From DAOUAM01 sp034433305 (lineage in GTDB: Bacteria; Chloroflexota; Dehalococcoidia; Lucifugimonadales; DAOUAM01), in contig DAOUAM010000032.1 of NCBI GenBank assembly GCA_034433305.1, forward strand, positions 1 to 17,135: a DNA stretch of 17,135 bases. The letters are read 5' to 3'. A model generated the notes under the pieces. That model saw only the letters and a list, made by a program, of their open reading frames with translations. It was not told the DNA's origin and did no database searches. Below, in pieces: positions 13,715-17,135 of this stretch. A program made the translations under genes and the position numbers. The stretch's first letter is position 1; every line of letters begins with the position of its first letter.

Positions 13715-14821
13715 ATGGACTACATGCAACGCGCTCTAGGGCTGGCCAGGCGTGCGCTGGGCTCGGTAAGTCCCAACCCGGCGGTGGGCGCGGTGCTGGT
13801 CAGGGACGGCGTGGTGGTGGGGGAGGGCTGGACGCAGCCTCCCGGACAGGCCCATGCTGAAATTGTGGCCCTGCGCCAGGCTGGCCCACGCGCCTCTGGT
13901 GCCACCCTCTACGTGACCCTTGAGCCATGCGACCACTACGGCAGGACCCCTCCATGCAGCCTTGCCATCATACAGGCCGGAGTGGCGGAAGTCCACGCCT
14001 CCATGCTGGACCCCAACCCGCTGGTAGCCGGCAAGGGCCTGGAGCGCCTCCGGGCCGCCGGCATCGCCGTGCACGTGGGCGAAGGCGAGCTGGAAGCCCG
14101 CGAGACCATGGAGGCGTACCTCAAGTGGATCGTCACGCGCTTCCCCTTCGTCACCGCCAAGTTCGCCATGAGTCTGGACGGCAAGATCGCCACCACATCA
14201 GGCGACTCCCGGTGGATTACCGGCCCGGAGTCCAGGCGGTACGTACACGAGCTGCGGGCCGCCTCCGATGCCATCCTGGTCGGGGTGAACACCGTCCTGG
14301 CCGATGACCCGCAGCTTACAGCCAGGGACGAGCAAGGCCAGGCATTGCCGCGCCAGCCGCTGCGCGTCGTCCTGGACAGCCATGCCCGCACGCCGCCAAC
14401 GGCCAGAATGCTCAGGGAGGCGGGCAGGACTCTGATAGCTGTCGCCAGGCCAGACCCTGCCGCCGCGCTGGCGCTGGCCGGCGCTGGCGCTGAGATCGAG
14501 CCTGCTCCCGCCGACGACGGCACGGTGGCGGTGGGTGGCCTGCTCCAGCGACTGGGCCAGCGGCAGGTCACCAGCGTGCTGGTAGAAGGCGGCGGCACCG
14601 TGCTGGGCACCCTCTTCGACCAGCGCCTCGTTGACAAAGTTGTGGCCTTCGTGGCCCCCATTATAATAGGTGGTGGGCGCTCCCCAACTCCCGTGGCCGG
14701 TGCCGGAGTGGAGCGCATCGCCGATGCCTTGAGGCTCAAGGACGTCCGGGTGCGGCAGTTCGGCCAGGACGTCGCCATCATCGGTTACTGTGAGGCCAGC
14801 CATGTTCACGGGCATAGTTGA
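13715..14821 (+). CDS. ribD: Bifunctional riboflavin deaminase/reductase RibD
   Basis: RibD carries out the second and third steps of riboflavin synthesis: deamination of the pyrimidine from GTP opening, then NADPH-dependent reduction of its ribosyl side chain. The 368-residue protein has both domains. The N-terminal deaminase (about 1-145) has zinc ligands His47, Cys72 and Cys81 and catalytic Glu49 (HAE, and TLEPCDHYGRTPPC). The C-terminal reductase begins near 146 (TAKFAMSLDGKIAT, ITGPESRRYVHELRA, DAILVGVNTVLADDP) and includes VLVEGGGTVLG and FVAPIIIGG. The ATG has no clear Shine-Dalgarno, and an ATG three codons on is an alternative. It lies 19 bases after dcd and overlaps ribE by 20 bases. 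Confidence 0.96.
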   Translation: MDYMQRALGLARRALGSVSPNPAVGAVLVRDGVVVGEGWTQPPGQAHAEIVALRQAGPRASGATLYVTLEPCDHYGRTPPCSLAIIQAGVAEVHASMLDPNPLVAGKGLERLRAAGIAVHVGEGELEARETMEAYLKWIVTRFPFVTAKFAMSLDGKIATTSGDSRWITGPESRRYVHELRAASDAILVGVNTVLADDPQLTARDEQGQALPRQPLRVVLDSHARTPPTARMLREAGRTLIAVARPDPAAALALAGAGAEIEPAPADDGTVAVGGLLQRLGQRQVTSVLVEGGGTVLGTLFDQRLVDKVVAFVAPIIIGGGRSPTPVAGAGVERIADALRLKDVRVRQFGQDVAIIGYCEASHVHGHS

Positions 14822-15392
14822 GGAAGTGGGCAGTGTCAGAGAGGCACGGCCAGGCCGGCTTGTCATTGCCGCTGGCACGGTCCTGGGGGACCTGAAGGTG
14901 AGCGACAGCATCGCCATCAACGGCACCTGCCTTACCGTGGTGTCCCGCGACCAGCACACCTTCGCCGTCAATGTGGTGCCGGAGACCCTCCGGCGCACCA
15001 ACCTCGGCTCCCTGAGGCCCGGCGACCCGGTGAACCTGGAGCGGCCCCTGGCGGTGGGGGGCAGGCTGGGTGGACACATCGTCCAGGGACACGTGGACGG
15101 CACAGGCGTCGTGGACTCCATCGCCGGCGAAGGCGAGGCCCTGCTGGTACGGTTCAGGGCGCCTGAGGCCATCATGCGCTACGTGGTGGAGAAAGGCTTT
15201 ATCGCTGTGGACGGGACCAGCCTCACAGTAGTAAACTGTGACCGCCAGTCCTTCCTCGTGACCATCATCCCCTACACGCGGGACCACACCAACCTGGGCA
15301 CACGTAAGGTGGGGGACGTGGTCAACCTGGAGGTTGACATAATAGCCAAGTATATCGAGCGGTTGTACTCGGCACCCCGGGAGCCGCTGTGA
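14802..15392 (+). CDS. ribE: Riboflavin synthase alpha subunit
   Basis: The enzyme dismutates two molecules of 6,7-dimethyl-8-ribityllumazine into riboflavin and the pyrimidine precursor. The 196-residue protein has two lumazine-binding repeats. The N-terminal signature is MFTGIVEEVG, followed by SIAINGTCLTVV. The middle GGHIVQGHVDGTG is matched in the second half by FIAVDGTSLTVV. The start at 14802 gives the conserved MFTGIVE N-terminus and has a GAGG 6 bases upstream; a GTG at 14790 adds only four unconserved residues. It overlaps ribD by 20 bases and its stop overlaps the upstream GTG option of ribBA. The name follows Gram-positive usage, and E. coli calls the equivalent ribC. Confidence 0.96.
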   Translation: MFTGIVEEVGSVREARPGRLVIAAGTVLGDLKVSDSIAINGTCLTVVSRDQHTFAVNVVPETLRRTNLGSLRPGDPVNLERPLAVGGRLGGHIVQGHVDGTGVVDSIAGEGEALLVRFRAPEAIMRYVVEKGFIAVDGTSLTVVNCDRQSFLVTIIPYTRDHTNLGTRKVGDVVNLEVDIIAKYIERLYSAPREPL

Positions 15393-15412
15393 GCCAAGGG
15401 GAGGTGAAGGCC

Positions 15413-16639
15413 ATGCCCCTATCTTCGGTCGAGGAGGCCATAGAGGACATTAAAGCTGGCAGAATGGTCATCATCGTGGACGATGAGGACCGGGAGAACG
15501 AGGGCGACCTGGCCATGGCCGCCGAGAAGGTGACGCCCGAGGCCATCAACTTCATGGCGACCCATGGCAAGGGCCTCATCTGCGTCCCCATGCTGGGCCA
15601 GCGGCTGGAGCAGCTCCGACTGCCACTCATGGTGAGCGAGAACACCGCGCGCCATGGCACAGCCTTCACCGTGTCCGTGGACGTGATAAAGGGCGCCACC
15701 ACGGGCATTTCCGCCTACGACCGCGCGGCCACCGTCAGGGCGCTGATTGACCCCCAGACCAGGCCCGAAGACCTGGCCAGGCCGGGCCACATCTTCCCGC
15801 TACGCTACATGGAGGGTGGTGTGCTGGTGAGGGCGGGCCAGACCGAAGCGGTGGTGGACCTGGCCCGGCTGGCCGGCCTTTACCCGGCGGGGGTCATCTG
15901 TGAGGTCATGGCCGAGGACGGCACTATGGCCCGCATGCCCCAGCTAGAGCGGTTCGCCGCAAGCCACGGGTTGAAGATTGTAAGCGTCGCCTCCATCATC
16001 GCCTACCGCCGGGCGCACGAGAAGCTTATCGAGCGGGTGGCCTCCGCGCGGCTGCCCACCCGGTACGGCGAGTTCACGGCCTTCTCCTACCGCAGCATAG
16101 TGGACAAGGACGAACACGTAGCCCTGGTCAAGGGCACCATCTCCGGTGACGAGCCTGTCCTGGTCAGGGTACACAGCGAGTGCCTCACGGGGGACGTCTT
16201 CGGCAGCCTGCGCTGCGACTGCGGCGAGCAGATGGCCCTGGCCCTTCAGGCCATCCAGAAGGAAGGCAAGGGCGTCTTTCTGTACATGAGGCAGGAGGGC
16301 AGGGGCATTGGCATCCACAACAAGCTCAAAGCCTACTCCCTTCAGGACCGGGGCTTTGACACGGTGGACGCCAACATCCAGCTAGGCTTCCCGCCCGACC
16401 TGAGGCACTACGGTGTGGGCGCTCAGATACTGGTGGACCTGGGCGTCAGGAAGATGCGCCTGCTGACCAACAACCCCAAGAAAGTGGTGGGCCTGGAGAG
16501 CTTTGGCCTGGAGCTTGTTGAGCGCGTGCCCATCATTGCCCCAGCCAACAGCGAGAACAAGCGCTACCTGGAGGCCAAGCGTGTCAAGCTGGGCCACCTT
16601 CTGGACGACCCTGAACGCAAAGTAGAGGCTAGCCAGTGA
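15413..16639 (+). CDS. ribBA: Bifunctional DHBP synthase / GTP cyclohydrolase II RibBA
   Basis: RibBA makes both starting compounds of riboflavin: dihydroxybutanone phosphate from ribulose-5-phosphate, and the pyrimidine from GTP. I start at ATG 15413 (408 residues) because GGGGAGGTGA (15398-15407) precedes it. The GTG at 15389 overlaps the ribE stop and is the alternative. The DHBP synthase half (about 1-200) has DDEDRENEGDL (23-33), the TTGISAYDRAATVRAL stretch, His126 in GHIFPLR and Glu164. The cyclohydrolase half has SECLTGDVFGSLRCDCG with zinc ligands Cys257, Cys268 and Cys270, then RQEGRGIG (293-300) and LTNNPKKV. Both active sites look complete. The usual ADLIAYRR at the domain boundary reads ASIIAYRR here, a minor change. 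Confidence 0.96.
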   Translation: MPLSSVEEAIEDIKAGRMVIIVDDEDRENEGDLAMAAEKVTPEAINFMATHGKGLICVPMLGQRLEQLRLPLMVSENTARHGTAFTVSVDVIKGATTGISAYDRAATVRALIDPQTRPEDLARPGHIFPLRYMEGGVLVRAGQTEAVVDLARLAGLYPAGVICEVMAEDGTMARMPQLERFAASHGLKIVSVASIIAYRRAHEKLIERVASARLPTRYGEFTAFSYRSIVDKDEHVALVKGTISGDEPVLVRVHSECLTGDVFGSLRCDCGEQMALALQAIQKEGKGVFLYMRQEGRGIGIHNKLKAYSLQDRGFDTVDANIQLGFPPDLRHYGVGAQILVDLGVRKMRLLTNNPKKVVGLESFGLELVERVPIIAPANSENKRYLEAKRVKLGHLLDDPERKVEASQ

Positions 16640-17109
16640 GCAGGGAACTTCGCGGAGAGCTGGACGGAGAGGGCCTGAGGATAGGTATAGTCGTCGCCCG
16701 GTTCAACGACTTCATCACCTCCAGGCTGCTGGAGGGCGCCAGGGCGGCCCTGGCCCGGCACCGAGTCCGGGACGAGGACGTCACCGTCGTCTCTGTCCCC
16801 GGCTCCTTCGAGATACCTCTGGTGGCCAGGAAGCTGGCGGAGTCGGGGCGCTACGACGCGGTGGTCTGCCTGGGCGCCGTCATCCGAGGGGAGACGGACC
16901 ACTACAACTACGTGGCCGGCGAGGCCGCCAAGGGCATCGCCAGCGCCGCCTTCACCACCGGCGTGCCTGTCATATTCGGCGTGCTGACCACCGACACGGT
17001 GGAGCAGGCCATCAACCGCGCGGGCGGCAAGCAGGGCAACAACGGCTACTCGGCTGCCGTGGCGGCCATCGAGATGGCCAATCTTGTGCGCTCCCTCAGT
17101 GTGGACTAG
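16636..17109 (+). CDS. ribH: 6,7-dimethyl-8-ribityllumazine synthase
   Basis: The enzyme condenses dihydroxybutanone phosphate with the RibD product (after dephosphorylation) to give lumazine, the riboflavin synthase substrate. It usually assembles as a pentamer or 60-mer shell. The 157-residue length is normal. Motifs are ARFNDFI (21-27), VPGSFEIPL (54-62), CLGAVIRGETDHYNYV with catalytic His89, VIFGVLTTDT, and the C-terminal GGKQGNNGYSAA. The GTG start overlaps the ribBA stop in a GTGA arrangement, indicating translational coupling. It is the last gene visible in the operon. The 26 bases after it show no terminator before the window ends. Confidence 0.96.
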   Translation: MSRELRGELDGEGLRIGIVVARFNDFITSRLLEGARAALARHRVRDEDVTVVSVPGSFEIPLVARKLAESGRYDAVVCLGAVIRGETDHYNYVAGEAAKGIASAAFTTGVPVIFGVLTTDTVEQAINRAGGKQGNNGYSAAVAAIEMANLVRSLSVD

Positions 17110-17135
17110 TAGCACTCCGGCACAGGGGCGAAGCG

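Noticed and set aside
13936..15175. Long minus-strand frames opposite ribD and ribE
   Set aside because: The plus strand codes unmistakable RibD and RibE, and the antisense frames are low-complexity Ser/Ala/Pro/Arg shadows.

Overview
The window is GC-rich, densely coded bacterial DNA. Several traits suggest Chloroflexota, most likely a Dehalococcoidia/SAR202-like lineage, but this is inference from protein style with no marker gene present. The traits are several lipobox lipoproteins, two of them with Val-Glu-Arg-Thr-Val repeat plus Pro/Thr linkers behind the lipid cysteine; a complete peptide/nickel-type ABC importer; and an actinobacterial-like dCTP deaminase heading a riboflavin operon. 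No rRNA, tRNA, CRISPR array, transposase or phage gene was seen.

Layout. (1) 132-1559 (-): a family-1 (sugar-type) ABC solute-binding lipoprotein with a 39-bp exact direct repeat across its 3' end. Its permeases, if any, lie left of the window. (2) 1560-1926: divergent regulatory gap with an AT-rich patch. (3) 1927-2682 (+): short-chain dehydrogenase. (4) 9088 down to 2714 (-): a peptide-importer operon in the order binding protein, permease B, permease C, ATPase D, ATPase F. A 17-bp perfect stem-loop separates the binding protein from the permeases, and a good extended -10 promoter lies upstream of the binding protein. (5) 9471-11462 (+): a second, divergently transcribed paralogue of that binding protein, followed by a cluster of hairpins and REP-like sequence in a 553-bp gap. 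(6) 12016-12972 (+): a SIMPL/DUF541 lipoprotein with its own candidate promoter and a clear Rho-independent terminator. (7) 13132-17109 (+): a tightly packed operon dcd-ribD-ribE-ribBA-ribH behind one TTGCGC-N17-TACAAT promoter.

How the genes work together. The two large binding proteins probably both feed the single OppBCDF-type transporter, giving two ligand specificities for one channel (inference). RibBA, RibD, RibE and RibH supply all of riboflavin synthesis from GTP and ribulose-5-phosphate except the phosphatase step. The first gene of the operon resembles bifunctional dCTP deaminase/dUTPase, which makes dUMP for thymidylate synthesis. No FMN riboswitch is visible ahead of the operon.

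I do not see a clearly new molecular system. The points most worth following are the repeat-rich stalk of the binding proteins and their divergent paralogue pair, the permease B subunit with an extra hydrophobic insertion, the stem-loop directly ahead of a Shine-Dalgarno-less permease start, and the broken C-terminal repeat in the sugar-binding protein.
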